NCBI RefSeq assembly: GCF_964355755.1
Contig: NC_092670.1
Coordinates: 36,939,795-37,003,794 of the forward strand
DNA: 64,000 nt
DNA from: Antedon mediterranea
Taxonomy: Eukaryota; Echinodermata; Crinoidea; Comatulida; Antedonidae
Direction: 5' to 3'
Under the pieces are notes generated by a model, which saw only the letters and a list, made by a program, of their open reading frames with translations, did not search any database and was not told where the DNA came from. Of the stretch, positions 36,001 through 44,838 are shown in pieces. The position numbers and the translations under genes were made by a program. The stretch's first letter is position 1, and every line of letters begins with the position of its first letter.

Positions 36001-36767
36001 TTAGCATTTCTTAACTGTGCAATGCAACAACACATTTTTATGTGAGAAGTTCTTTTGCCAAACCATTGGCACACCCATTATATTTGTTATAGTCAGGAAG
36101 TTCATGCTCTACCTATCCTTTAAAGATGTATTGTCCCCCTAAAAAAAAATTCTTGTTATTTTTTTGTTGAATATGCCATTTTAATGTGACCTCATAGTTC
36201 CATTATTACCAAAAATTTAAACGAAAAAAAATGCATTTACCCAAAAAACTGTAATTGAAAGCAAAAAATAGTCAAATTGGCTGCCAGCTAATGGGCTTTT
36301 AGTTGAATTTAACCATTTATTTTGTCATTTTATAAGTGAAAACATTAATTTTTTCCGTTTTTTTCCTACGGAAAAACTACAAAATAATATATTCAAAGTC
36401 TGATTTTATTAATCTTTATTTTTCATGTTTTTGGGGGACAATACATCTTTAATCAGTATTGTACACAGTACATAAAATTACTAACAACCATTTTTGTGTG
36501 TGTTTATCTTTATCATTAAGCTTCACCTTTTTTCGCTCTGCTTTCGCATTAGGCGCACTTGTCGTCATCCTTGCTCTCCAAGTCTGCGACGAGGTTAACA
36601 TATACGGCTTCGGATACGACTCACGGTTCACCATGCATTATTACGATACGCAATTTGTCGGCCACACGGACAAATCCACAGCGTTACACGACGTGGATAA
36701 CGAACGAGAGTTATGGAAGAAGCTACACGACGAAGGCATAATTAGATTCTTTAAGAGGGACATTTAG
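18899..36767 (+). CDS. ST6GalNAc I/II-like sialyltransferase, gene 2, with two alternative last exons
   Basis: Complete GT29 gene. Exons: 18899-19381, 20915-21086, 22757-22916, 23774-23882, 29755-29861, 31080-31195, then either 34748-34962 (7a) or 36553-36767 (7b). Both combinations total 1,362 nt, a 453-residue protein plus stop. The first ATG precedes basic residues and a single hydrophobic helix ([18 protein letters not shown]), the expected type II Golgi signal-anchor. An Asn-rich stem follows, then motif L ([20 protein letters not shown]), RPTTG, motif S, HYYD and motif VS. The predicted role is sialylation of mucin-type O-glycans in the Golgi lumen. Intron positions and phases match gene 1, which supports tandem duplication. 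Choice of 7a or 7b would change the C-terminal 71 residues, including part of motif S and all of III and VS. Confidence 0.87.
20521..20862. mobile_element. Repeat family C, short form, inverted
   Basis: 'gtattgtcccccaaaatcat' at one end and 'ttttttaagagggggaccta' at the other; 'tctgacagccaatatggaat' in the interior shows reverse orientation. It ends about 50 bp before gene 2 exon 2. Confidence 0.7.
20915..21086 (+). CDS. Gene 2 exon 2: N-terminal catalytic segment
   Basis: 172 bp, the same length and phases as gene 1's counterpart. The acceptor is 'tgcttag' and the donor 'gtttgt' is slightly weak. A 208-bp inverted-repeat element begins about 20 bp downstream of the donor. Confidence 0.85.
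21107..21314. mobile_element. 208-bp MITE with ~50-bp TIRs
   Basis: Ends 'ggtaatttccc' and an internal 'gatcgtaatcaaaa(a)cggtact' pair up as imperfect inverted repeats of about 50 bp, including 'gtctactagcgtt'. It sits about 20 bp inside intron 2 of gene 2. Confidence 0.75.
21402..21556. mobile_element. Hairpin MITE family B copy
   Basis: 'gcgtggttccaacgagagac' to 'gtcgctagtgggaaccaagctt', in gene 2 intron 2. Confidence 0.8.
21657..22756. other. Gene 2 intron 2, AT-rich remainder
   Basis: No coding or strong repeat signal. Tails such as 'cctaaataaataaagaaata' (about 22380) and 'gaaataaagaataaataaat' (about 22710) look like 3' ends of short LINE fragments without coding sequence. Confidence 0.4.
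22757..22916 (+). CDS. Gene 2 exon 3: sialylmotif L, first half
   Basis: 160 bp between 'cttgcag' and 'gtaaaa'. Encodes a [17 protein letters not shown] core and the EIDSHDVVF stretch of motif L. Confidence 0.92.
23774..23882 (+). CDS. Gene 2 exon 4: sialylmotif L, second half
   Basis: 109 bp from 'ttttag' to 'AAG|gtactt'. Encodes [20 protein letters not shown] then YTFFPES. The frame stays open past the donor to a stop at 24041 (see findings). Confidence 0.88.
23883..24041 (+). other. Open read-through extension beyond gene 2 exon 4 donor
   Basis: The exon 4 frame continues 52 codons through the intron to TGA. The text ([20 protein letters not shown] near the end) is not low complexity, and local base composition is richer in GC than the rest of the intron. 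It could be an intron-retention 3' end giving a truncated protein without motif S, or chance. I recognise no homologue. Confidence 0.35.
24404..24750. mobile_element. Repeat family C, short form
   Basis: 'ttaaagatgtatggtccccc' to 'ggggacaatacatcttga', with 'gctgccagccaatggatttt' inside. Confidence 0.75.
25405..25530 (-). repeat. Dispersed repeat G, inverted partial copy
   Basis: 'gtggctatgagcgctcactg' then 'ttgcattggagggcccttgc' and 'tcatgcgttatgccactg'. Confidence 0.6.
26001..26163. mobile_element. MITE family A copy, opposite orientation
   Basis: 'tactctgtctacactaccaa' through 'gatagtgtagacagagctt', in gene 2 intron 4. Confidence 0.8.
26557..26690. mobile_element. MITE family A copy, truncated
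   Basis: Starts 'taaagctctgtacaacacta' and loses its right end after 'atgatatcatcatgtccata'. Confidence 0.7.
27122..27286. mobile_element. MITE family A copy
   Basis: 'taaagctctgtctacactat' through 'gatagtgtagacaaggctta', in gene 2 intron 4. Confidence 0.8.
28031..28192. mobile_element. MITE family A copy
   Basis: 'taaagctctgtctacactat' through 'gatagtgtagacagagctta', in gene 2 intron 4. TAA abuts both ends. Confidence 0.82.
28193..29754. other. Gene 2 intron 4, right part
   Basis: AT-rich with poly-A/T tracts. Reading frames near 28578-28787 and 29125-29334 are composition-driven or isolated. Nothing recognised. Confidence 0.4.
29755..29861 (+). CDS. Gene 2 exon 5: linker between motifs L and S
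   Basis: 107 bp between 'tctatag' and 'gtaagt', phase 0 in and two bases out. Encodes a segment with [20 protein letters not shown], homologous to gene 1's fifth visible exon. Confidence 0.85.
29899..30149. mobile_element. MITE family A copy with ~90-bp internal insertion
   Basis: The TIRs are typical, but about 29942-30033 holds unrelated sequence ('gtttaccgaccaattgaccg'), making this copy roughly 250 bp. It lies 40 bp downstream of gene 2 exon 5. Confidence 0.75.
30565..31018 (+). repeat. 20-bp minisatellite ('gtagcccaattgccatttta')
   Basis: About 23 units with point variants (tatcccaatt, ctagcccaat, gtgtcccaat). The array ends about 60 bp before gene 2 exon 6, in the region where branch point and polypyrimidine signals would lie. 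Confidence 0.9.
31080..31195 (+). CDS. Gene 2 exon 6: start of sialylmotif S
   Basis: 116 bp between 'tttcag' and 'gtaaga'. Encodes [20 protein letters not shown] and RPTT. A 20-bp minisatellite ends about 60 bp upstream of the acceptor. Confidence 0.92.
31717..32271. mobile_element. Repeat family C, long form
   Basis: Same ends and interior as the 3507 copy, in gene 2 intron 6. Confidence 0.8.
32361..34111. mobile_element. 1.75-kb transposon with long iterated terminal inverted repeats
   Basis: Ends begin 'gggttggtgaacatcagtcc' on both strands and stay nearly identical for about 180 bp. Each TIR is built from reiterated units of the form 'ccaaaatacgtcaa' plus 'ttgagggcgct': three on the left, about five on the right. 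No target duplication is obvious (flanks 'ttccaata' and 'gactcaaa'). The interior is AT-rich with two (AT)n tracts and no transposase. It lies in gene 2's intron between exons 6 and 7. Confidence 0.85.
32955..33152. repeat. Two (AT)n microsatellites
   Basis: (AT)n tracts at about 32955-32998 and 33119-33151, inside the 1.75-kb transposon. Confidence 0.9.
34228..34741 (+). repeat. Three tandem truncated copies of the exon 7a acceptor and 5' end
   Basis: Units of about 173 bp start near 34228 (partial), 34396 and 34569. Each repeats the polypyrimidine/acceptor region and the first ~40 bases of exon 7a, then diverges after the LQLC codons into a shared tail. Units 2 and 3 have an intact 'gtag' acceptor and reach an in-frame TAA after about 20 codons ([20 protein letters not shown] and a near-identical version). 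They lack HYYD and motif VS, so any product would be catalytically dead. Confidence 0.85.
34748..34962 (+). CDS. Gene 2 alternative terminal exon 7a
   Basis: Acceptor 'catggtag', then [24 protein letters not shown], the motif VS region (HD-x(4)[12 protein letters not shown]) and TAA. It is the same length and phase as 7b and about 77% identical to it in protein by my count (16 differences in 71). All catalytic motifs are intact. An AATAAA at 35774-35779 could serve as its poly(A) signal. Three truncated copies of its 5' part precede it. Confidence 0.88.
34963..36118. other. Stretch between exons 7a and 7b
   Basis: Probably the 3' UTR of the 7a transcript followed by intron for the 7b transcript. 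AATAAA at 35774-35779. Two short frames (35072-35311, 35423-35620) show no family features. Confidence 0.45.
36119..36451. mobile_element. Repeat family C, short form, between exons 7a and 7b
   Basis: 'ttaaagatgtattgtccccc' to 'gggggacaatacatcttta'. It ends about 100 bp before the exon 7b acceptor. Confidence 0.8.
36553..36767 (+). CDS. Gene 2 alternative terminal exon 7b
   Basis: Acceptor 'cgcattag', then [24 protein letters not shown], the motif VS region (HD-x(4)[12 protein letters not shown]) and TAG. Codons are more GC-rich than in 7a. AATAAA occurs at 36942-36947. It could be an alternative last exon of gene 2 or the relic of a third gene copy; no other exons of such a copy are seen between 7a and 7b. 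Confidence 0.88.
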
Positions 36768-38633
36768 ATTTGATAGATAGAGAGACAATATAGCCGATAA
36801 TAAAAATAGTCAATAATACAGTATCTGGATTATTATCCGAATAAGTGTTGCACACAAAAACAAAAAAAAAAGAAAACTTTATAATGTATCGCTAATGATT
36901 TTAACATTTTCCAAATTTTGCTAAAGGCACATAATTCTCCAAATAAACACTAATATTTTACATTGCCTATAATGACATATTAACAATATATTATACAATA
37001 GGAAATGCATACTTGTGTGCTTTGTGAGTGCTTTGTTTTCTGAGGCAAGGTTCGATTGATAATTGATTTTATGAATTAATGAATGCACTGTTTGCACAGC
37101 ATTTATTGTCCAGAAAATATTAAATTAGAAATTAGTTTGACTATTAGAAAAAAGTGACGCCCTAAAACCCTGAAAATAGAAATTTGTATTTTGTACAATA
37201 CATTCTGAAATAATTGCATTAGACATTTGTGTTTTGTACAATACATTCTGAAATAATTGCAAAAGAAATTTGTATTTTTTACAATACATTCTGAAATAAT
37301 TGCAAAAGATAGGTCAAACACACAAAGATAATTCAAATTACCTCTATCGTGGTCTAAATTGGAAGATTATATAATGACTGACGGAACAGGATGCTCAAGG
37401 TGTTGGGGACGCCGTGATCGTTACATCAAGGCAATCTAACAGAATGCTGAGCTTCGTATATTAAAAGGTTTATCTGTGGCTGCGACACAAACAGTTCCAC
37501 GCCCACTAACAGACACCGCACTTGTGAGAATATTTACATGATATACAGTACTGTATGTATGTCGCAGCCAGACATAAGATTAAAGGACTGTTACGAGTTC
37601 CTATCTTGGCAAGCGAGCTCAGTGCCCCGTTGTTAGATTACCTTGTTTAAATGTGGTGGTCATCATCATGTTATGATCATTCCCTATAGGGATTTGGCTT
37701 GGTGTAGGAACAGGTGCAGAGTAAATCATCATCCTTGCTTGTTGACTTTTGCACAGTGTTGGTGGTAGGATTGCACTTGCTAGCTTGCTATGCATCATTT
37801 AACTTGAGAGGATAAGAAATATTTAATGATAAAGGCAAGAGTAAGCATAAAGTAACCAACTTCGACGTTGACATAACCAATTATTAGTTTGTTTGAATTT
37901 CTGATCTGAAAGAATTGATAAAAACACCCTCAACTTTGAAATGTTTCATCATGTTTTGAACTCCTTAAAAAAAAGACCAAAGAAAAAAATAATGCTTACT
38001 ATACTTATATGCAGATTGGTATTTCATTTATTTAACATTTTGATACAGCCATAAAAAATTAAAATTATCTATAGACGAAATAGAATTAATAAATGCTTTT
38101 TTTTCTCTCAAGTTCTTCTATAGTAAGAATTCTACTATCACGGTTATAGGCGTACTTTTGTACTTTTGTAATCTCGCACTACTTTTCTGTTTTCAACCCA
38201 TTCTTTATAACTTAGAAATCCTACATGGAAATCTCCTTCACACACAGTTACTGAATATTTTAGAATAGTAAGGCAAAGTTATATTCTGAGAATAATTTTA
38301 TTTTTGATAGATAAGTATTTGAAATATATACTCAGGAGTGATTTATTCTAAAGTTGTCAATAATTGAATGGTATAATTTTATGTTTTATTATGTCAAGTT
38401 TTAGTACCAAGCCTAAAGTGAGGACTTGTGGTAGTTTTAAGAAATTGTTCTGAGGTAAAAAATGTTTGGTATAACAATAACTTTTTCGGTGGTGGTTATA
38501 TACTGTAAGAAAGACAATTTTTTGTATAACCAACCATACAGTATAACATTGTACAAAATGGTAATGGGATAAGTATAACTGAATGTTCCATTTATTGTTT
38601 ACAGATGGTCACCACAAGGATATTCTTTATATG
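36768..38633. other. Intergenic after gene 2
   Basis: Candidate poly(A) signal at 36942-36947 and the 43-bp repeat at 37180-37312; otherwise no gene. Confidence 0.5.
37180..37312 (+). repeat. 43-bp tandem repeat, three units
   Basis: 'atttgtattttgtacaatac' followed by 'attctgaaataattgcaaaa' repeats three times. It produces a spurious repetitive reading frame on the - strand. Confidence 0.85.
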
Positions 38634-38785
38634 TTAAGTTCTGTTTACACTATTAAACTACAAAACAACAAAACAAAAGTGTGCCCAAATATGGTAGTGA
38701 TATGCATAAATATGGTAATGATATGACATCATCATGTCTATATATGGACACATCACATAAGGTTTGATAGTGTAGACAGAGCTTT
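38634..38785. mobile_element. MITE family A copy
   Basis: 'ttaagttctgtttacactat' through 'gatagtgtagacagagcttt'. Confidence 0.75.
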
Positions 38786-39056
38786 AAAAAATGTTAAAAC
38801 ATGCAGAAGAATGTAAGATACAGGCTAATATATCCTTATTCAGCATTAGGCCTATAAAGTAAAATTAATAATGTTTATAGGCAAACACAAAATTAGTAAA
38901 TAAGTCGATAGGTTTTCTAACTTTAAAGGTATTTTTTCTCAAGTTTAACTAAAAATCAAAGTACTACACGGTATATGAATATTTTTAATAAAATTTATGT
39001 AAATAAATGTTAGTTTTAATTATTATGTGCAGTTAAAACTTCAATTCACCCCTGCG

Positions 39057-39083
39057 TTTATATATATATATATATATATATAT
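39057..39083. repeat. (AT)n microsatellite
   Basis: A pure AT dinucleotide tract of about 26 bases. Confidence 0.9.
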
Positions 39084-39111
39084 TTAAAAACATTACAATC
39101 CAAAAAAAAAA

Positions 39112-39226
39112 GAGTTAGTTTCCACTATGATGCAACGCAAGGACGTACGCGCAACGCAAGTAATTTGACCAATCACAACTGAGTGTTTGATGATCCGTCG
39201 CTTGTGATTGGGAACCAATCTTAGAA
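39112..39226. mobile_element. Hairpin MITE family B copy, short
   Basis: 'agtttccactatgatgcaac' then 'ccaatcacaactg' and 'cgcttgtgattgggaaccaa'. The second arm is internally deleted. Confidence 0.7.
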
Positions 39227-39549
39227 AGTTAAGCGCCATATATACATATAAAAAACTAAATAAGAAATAAAACACACGAATACATTATTTTTTTTTTAAT
39301 CTTGCCGACCGTAAATCACAAAACATTGCGCAGGGAAGGAATTGATAAAAAAAAATAATATAAATTTAACCATGGATTAACGAATAGAATTTAACCAAAT
39401 TCAACTCTATAGTTTCCGGGACAGCGCTAATTGTGGAATTTTATTTCGTTTTTAGTATAAATCTACTGTGTATTGTTTATAGGGGGCGACATACTTGAAA
39501 AAAATGACTCTGGATTACGACTACCTACATTTGTCGTATTCGATTGGGA

Positions 39550-39660
39550 ACTTTCGTTGTCAATGTAAAGATTCGTTGAGTACTTTTTGTATTCGAATTG
39601 TAAATTTGTGCTCAACAGAAAGTCATTCGAATAGAAAACGTTGACAACGAAAGCTTTTTC
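39550..39660. repeat. Short inverted repeat ('actttcgttgtcaa')
   Basis: 'actttcgttgtcaatg' near 39551 is mirrored by 'cgttgacaacgaaag' near 39640, with 'attcgaat' motifs between. The neighbourhood also repeats 'ctcaacg'. Possibly a decayed MITE. Confidence 0.4.
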
Positions 39661-40119
39661 GTTAAGAACAATCTCAACGCTCAAAATACTCCGTTAAAGA
39701 AGTACTCAACGGAAAAACTACTCAACGGTCGGTACACTCGAATATTGACTACACCTACTGTACCTTATCATCTGCCATTTGGCAGGTCCGTGACAGTCTT
39801 CTTTCTCCATACTTTAGTGCTTCTTCTTTTAGTTCCGAATATGTATTTTTATTTTTTAATTTATCAAGCATAGAAATACTTTTTCTTTCTCTTCTTGTTT
39901 TTACCTTTGCTGTGAATTGAATTGTAAAAGGCGGGTAACTGTCCCTTGTTATCTGGGCACGACGATGATTAATTTTGTCGTATGAATGCTGAACCCACAA
40001 ATCTCCCCTTTTAACAACATTTTATGCCCTCCAAGAATCTTTCAGTACCCGTATTTTACTTGGTTCTAAACTGTATTTACAGATATATTTTTGTAACATT
40101 TTTAATTGAATATGGTAAT

Positions 40120-40215
40120 AATAGTTGTTCCATGTAATAGAGATTACTTTGACCAAAAATAATTAACCTGAAAAAGCTGTAAAAAGTCAAAAATTGAATG
40201 CCAGCAAATGTGTTT
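40120..40215. mobile_element. Repeat family C fragment
   Basis: Only the middle part is recognisable ('ttaacctgaaaaagctgtaa', 'atgccagcaaatgtgttttt'); both termini are missing. Confidence 0.5.
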
Positions 40216-40524
40216 TTCCAAGAAGTTACAGTAACAGCTGTAATTGGTCTATTGTCTCAAAATTGTAAGCGGGCATTGGATGTGGCTCCTTAGGGATCCC
40301 CTTATGAATATGCATAATAATACAGACATAGACAGTCACATAGATTAAATAGGTTATGCCAGTTCTTTGGCTAATAAATGTTAGCTTTATGAATCTGGAG
40401 CCCTCAGTTTGCAACCCTTCGACTCTATTGGTTTTTATTGCAACTGCATTGCAACCATCATAGTTATAATAATAATAATATAACAATACAATAGCAATAT
40501 CATCAGTACCACTATTTAATCGCC

Positions 40525-40819
40525 TAAAGGCCCATTTACACTAGGACGACAACGATCGACGATAAATTGACAAATATTTTTTATACATAAAACAAACGAA
40601 ATATAAAAACTATAGGATAATCATTTATGCTGTCTTTGATGAAAATTATATTTTCACACGTCCAATCAAATGACGTCGATTGGAATTTAAAAAATATTAT
40701 TTTTATCAAAGACGGCATAAATGATTATCCTATAGTTCTAGAACGAAAACCATTCTAATTTCTTTTGTTTTATGTAAAAAACGATTGATCGTTATCGTCC
40801 TATTGTAAATGGGCCTTAA
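40525..40819. mobile_element. 295-bp MITE with long imperfect TIRs
   Basis: 'aaggcccatttacactagga' on the left pairs with 'tcctattgtaaatgggcctt' on the right. Pairing resumes in the interior around 'actataggataatcatttat', giving a hairpin of nearly the whole element. Non-coding. Confidence 0.8.
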
Positions 40820-41337
40820 GCCGGGATTTCCCTATTTGTTTCAATGTATTGTAGCTATGTAGCACTAGCACCAAACTACAATATACATATAAAATATCGG
40901 TGCCTTGATTAGTCGACATTGTGAAATGCATCATGTATCCATGGCAACATTCGAGGTGCTCAAATCATAATTAAGATGGCACAGCACGTGACCGTTTTAT
41001 ATAATTCAAAATCTTTTCTTAAACAAACTATACATCGTGTAAGTTTACACTGGACGCTGTCTTAAGTGTATTGATTCTTGTCTTCTCTTTTCAAGACATT
41101 TTTATTGTTAATTTCCGTTCGAAGTGACTACATCATATTAGAGTATCGTGTTTGGAAGCGTACTGTAAATAATGTATTATTACTAGACAACGAATGATAT
41201 TTCAAGGATTTACTATTCTGTATACCATAATTACATTACAACCCCTAAGTTACACCACCAGGTTATAACATCTTATACAGCGATAGACAAGTTACATAAT
41301 GATGATGAAGGATGCACACATTGTCTTACAAATTCAG

Positions 41338-41760
41338 GTATGTTATTTTTACGAGATAATAATAATTAATATAATTATATTAAAGTAGACACTCTATTAA
41401 CCATGGAGCTGTGAATTGACTTATTTAATCCATGATTAGACATATTTTGGATTGCACAAAGTGTCCACTTGAACAGGGTGGACTGTAGTATTAGTAAGGC
41501 CAATTTTCACAGACGAGCGGTAAGAGTAAGCAGAAAACTGCGTAGCGTGTCCCACGTAGAATCTATCCTGAGCGGAAACCGCCCATCCGCTCCTCGTTGT
41601 ATGTAAATGGTCATAAGTCTAGTTTTTTTTATAGATTCCACCAAGCAGTGATAATTGAGATATCTACCATCAAATTGTACTACCACCGTAATTTTTAGAT
41701 AGATTAAAAAGAAAACGTAATAGAACCAATCTTTTCTAACTGTTCTTTTCCATTCGCAGG
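41338..41760 (+). other. Predicted 5' UTR intron of GPCR 1
   Basis: Donor 'aaattcag|gtatgt' and acceptor 'ccattcgcag' bracket 423 bp that include a partial MITE (41495-41615). The upstream non-coding exon's own start is not determined. Confidence 0.4.
41495..41615. mobile_element. Partial copy of the 'cacagacgagcggtaa' MITE upstream of GPCR 1
   Basis: Begins 'aaggccaattttcacagacg'. Its right part ('gagcggaaaccgcccatccg') is the reverse complement of a segment inside the 62186 copy, so the copy is internally rearranged. It lies within the predicted 5' intron of GPCR 1. Confidence 0.6.
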
Positions 41761-41777
41761 CTTTTTGATATCTAACC

Positions 41778-42752
41778 ATGACGAGTAACATGAGTTCGTC
41801 CGGCAGCGATGCTACAACGGCCGCCCATATCCAAGCATTTCTCTTATCGATCATTTCTATCGGTGGTAGCCTCGGGAATGGCATTGTATTGGTTGCAATG
41901 AGTAGAACCGCCAAACTTCGGAACTGCACCAACATCTTCATAGGCAGCCTAGCCGTTTCAGACATGATCAATTGTTTAACATTACCGTGGAACATCGTTG
42001 CTGTATTGTCCGTAGATCATTGGCCTCTGCCGAGTGCCATCTGCCTGATGTCGTCACTGGTACTAATAACATGTACCATCGCCAGTGTATACTCTTTAGC
42101 ATCCGTTGCGTACGTCCGATACATTGTCGTTACAAAACCATCAGGAAAAATTGATAAATTTGTAAATAGTAAAATAACAATGATACTTATAACATCAACG
42201 TGGTTAATGTCGTTAGCAACGGCACTTTCGCCGATTGTTTTTGAAATCGTTGAGCTTGGATTCGATAGTAAGTATCACATATGCCTTTGGGACACGAACT
42301 CGCCAGGCCATATCGTTTTTTCTTGTATCTTCGCAATGGTCTTAATCCCGGTACCTCTATTTAGTATGACGTATTATTACTTGGCAATTTTTCTATTCAT
42401 TAGAAAAGAAGCGGAAAAGATCAACACGCAGCGGTCAACGTTGCATTTGACGACGCCGCCGTGTCAGCTGCAGAACGGTGTTTCTATTTCTAACGTGCGC
42501 AAACGAAACATAGACGTGACTAAAAATCTTTTTATTGTTGTTCTGGCGTTTGTAATATGCTCAATACCTCACAGTTTAGCCATAATCATACCCGGTACAG
42601 CAGCTATCATACCCTACACTGCGATTATATTCAATTGCTCGGGATGTATAAATCCTTTGATATACGCTAGAAAGTTTCCAGAATATCGACGCGTCATTAG
42701 CAAAATGTTCGGTTTTAAAGTAAATACAGTTCACGATATCTCGTGTAGCTGA
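41778..42752 (+). CDS. Class A (rhodopsin-like) GPCR 1, melatonin-receptor-like orphan
   Basis: 324-residue seven-helix receptor in one coding exon. A short N-terminus has an N-glycosylation site (NMS, residue 4). TM1 GN (residue 34), TM2 LAVSD (58-62), Cys89 and Cys169 for the conserved disulfide, TM4 Trp142, TM6 Pro264 and TM7 NPLIY (292-296). The E/DRY box is VRY (113-115), and TM6 has CSIP instead of CWxP. These departures, plus overall wording, recall the melatonin-receptor-like/orphan expansions of marine invertebrates (family knowledge); the ligand is unknown. An acceptor 'cgcag' at 41756-41760 lies 17 bp before the ATG and a donor 'cag|gtatgt' at about 41338, so a 5' UTR intron is likely. 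AATAAA lies at 42960-42965. A paralogue lies at 56047. Confidence 0.9.
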   Translation: MTSNMSSSGSDATTAAHIQAFLLSIISIGGSLGNGIVLVAMSRTAKLRNCTNIFIGSLAVSDMINCLTLPWNIVAVLSVDHWPLPSAICLMSSLVLITCTIASVYSLASVAYVRYIVVTKPSGKIDKFVNSKITMILITSTWLMSLATALSPIVFEIVELGFDSKYHICLWDTNSPGHIVFSCIFAMVLIPVPLFSMTYYYLAIFLFIRKEAEKINTQRSTLHLTTPPCQLQNGVSISNVRKRNIDVTKNLFIVVLAFVICSIPHSLAIIIPGTAAIIPYTAIIFNCSGCINPLIYARKFPEYRRVISKMFGFKVNTVHDISCS

Positions 42753-43560
42753 GAAAACTTATAAATTAAGAAATACAGTTTAAATTGTTTAAAGAATTTT
42801 AATTGCATACGAATTTTGAAAGATATTATATTGAAAGAAAAATGTTTGCACCAGAAATAGGCCTATTTGGTGATTTTTTTTTTATTGCATTGTACTGATT
42901 ACCTTTTGGTGTATTTCACAATAATTTATAGTTATTTTATTTTTCGTAGCACCAGCATCAATAAAGTTCAATATGATAAACATTTCATCTTTTTTTATGT
43001 GTTACATGGACAAGACATGTTTCAATTTCTTAAATATAATTGTGTTCGTAATAAGCCAACCGGATTATGTAATCTTTTGCTATTTCTATGGTAACATCTC
43101 CAAGAATAACACTCTATACTAAAAAAAATGTTGATTAATCTTATCGATTGTAAATCTTATCCTTCGAACAATAACGAGACAATGTATAAGATATAAATTA
43201 TAGATTGAACATTACCGTAGTTATAAACCATTGTATCTAAACCTGTCCCTTTGTAAGGATGTAAACTAATTACAGAAAAGAGACATTTGCGCAACGGATG
43301 AAACTCTAGATGAAAATCGAACTGTTTGTCTTTTCTCGTAATTATGAAATGGTTGGAACGATGACAGACGTGGTTACTAGTCTTTTAGTCTGAGTTCCAG
43401 ACAAAGTTTTGACTTAATATTAGTAAAAAGATAAATATTTTGGCACGGATTTTTTTCTACAAAAGCAGAATACCGAATTTTTGATACACTAAGATGTAAC
43501 TAATCTAAATACAAGGAAGTCAAATAATATTATACTTTCCCTATCCTTTGATCGTATACT

Positions 43561-43850
43561 ACGTGCAATAGATCTAATATTGCATGACACAAAATTAATC
43601 AAGTAACAAGTTTACACTGAGGTGTGAGTAATAAAATGAATATTTTATTAGGTTTTGAACGTGCAATAGATCTAATATTGAATGGCACAAAATTAATCAA
43701 AATGGTAAGTTTACACTCAGGTGCCAGTAATATAAATGAATATTTTAGGTTTTAAACGTGCAATAGATCTAATATTGAATGGCACGAAATAAATCAAATA
43801 GTAAATTTACACTCAGGTGTGAATAATATAAAAGACTATTTTCATTAGGT
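43561..43850 (+). repeat. ~97-bp tandem repeat, three units
   Basis: 'gtgcaatagatctaatattg' starts units at about 43562, 43660 and 43758; each contains 'tttacactcaggtg' and ends with 'ggttttgaac'. Confidence 0.85.
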
Positions 43851-44689
43851 TTTGAACGAACATTTTCGTGATCTTCGTGATGTTACCGACGAAATGAAGA
43901 CGTGTTTAATTACAAAAACAGGTTTAGATAATGACACAATGGTAAAGAACATCATACAGATCTATTGTTGTGTTTTCTTAGAGCCATCCTACACACAATT
44001 AATGATAGTGCAGGTAATGATACACGCTATTGTTCATCATTTGATTAAAACCTTATACACCAAGTTTGTTATCGTGCACTTCTTGTTTGTTGTCAATATT
44101 GAAAGCAAAATGCAAGTAATATGAAATGTAAATTAATAGATATGGATACATATCATTTGTCAATCGGTTTGTATGAACGAAACCTGTTTCATATTGTTCA
44201 ACAACATAAATCGTACCGTATTGTTAAACTCTTTTGTGTATAAAATTTTTGTTAATAATAATCACCTTATTAATAAATATATTGGCGAAGGTAAACTGTA
44301 TGTTTAAATTATATGTGTTCGTGTTAGTCGTCAGCGGATATAAACTATACGCTACTTATATACATAATAATTCTTTTTGCTTAAAAAAAACACAAAACAA
44401 CCATAATATTTCAATCATTTATTCAATTCATGGAATGACTATTTTCCTTTAAAAATCTGTACATTTACGTAATAACCTCCAATTAAACTGCTGACTGTAC
44501 TTTAAAAGAACAAACATTTGCACGTCAACCTAGAATAACTTACTAAATTGTGCTAACAAGTGGACATTGATAATTTGGGTTGGATAGCAGTGAATGGAGC
44601 AATATACATAGTTTTAAAGCAACTTCAATTATTATCTGTATTTTCTTAGGTCAGTCCCGGAAGCCTGGTTGCACATGTGTTCGTTGGGT

Positions 44690-44838
44690 AGTTTTAGACG
44701 TCATTTCCCGTGGTTTTCACTATAGGACGCAATCCAAGTGATTTGACCAATTGACAGTTCGGAAGATCCGTCGCGTCGTGATTGGTCAAATTACTAGCGG
44801 TGCGTTTACGTTGCGTATAAGTGGGAAACCAAGCCTTA
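44690..44838. mobile_element. Hairpin MITE family B copy
   Basis: Left end 'cccgtggttttcactatagg', right end 'gcgtataagtgggaaaccaa', with the inverted 'ccaattgac' / 'gattggtcaaat' core. Confidence 0.75.

Larger units (their letters stand above)
38786..40119. other. Intergenic with one unassigned frame
   Basis: Holds an AT microsatellite, a family B MITE and the 39550 inverted repeat. A - strand frame at 39755-40000 (81 codons, with LDKLKNKNTYSELKEEALKY) is charged and not low complexity, possibly a relic of a retroelement or host exon. I recognise no family. Confidence 0.35.

Noticed and set aside
41507-41995. 162-codon frame on the - strand
   Set aside because: It overlaps the start of GPCR 1 on the opposite strand and a MITE fragment; the GPCR has clear family motifs and this frame has none.
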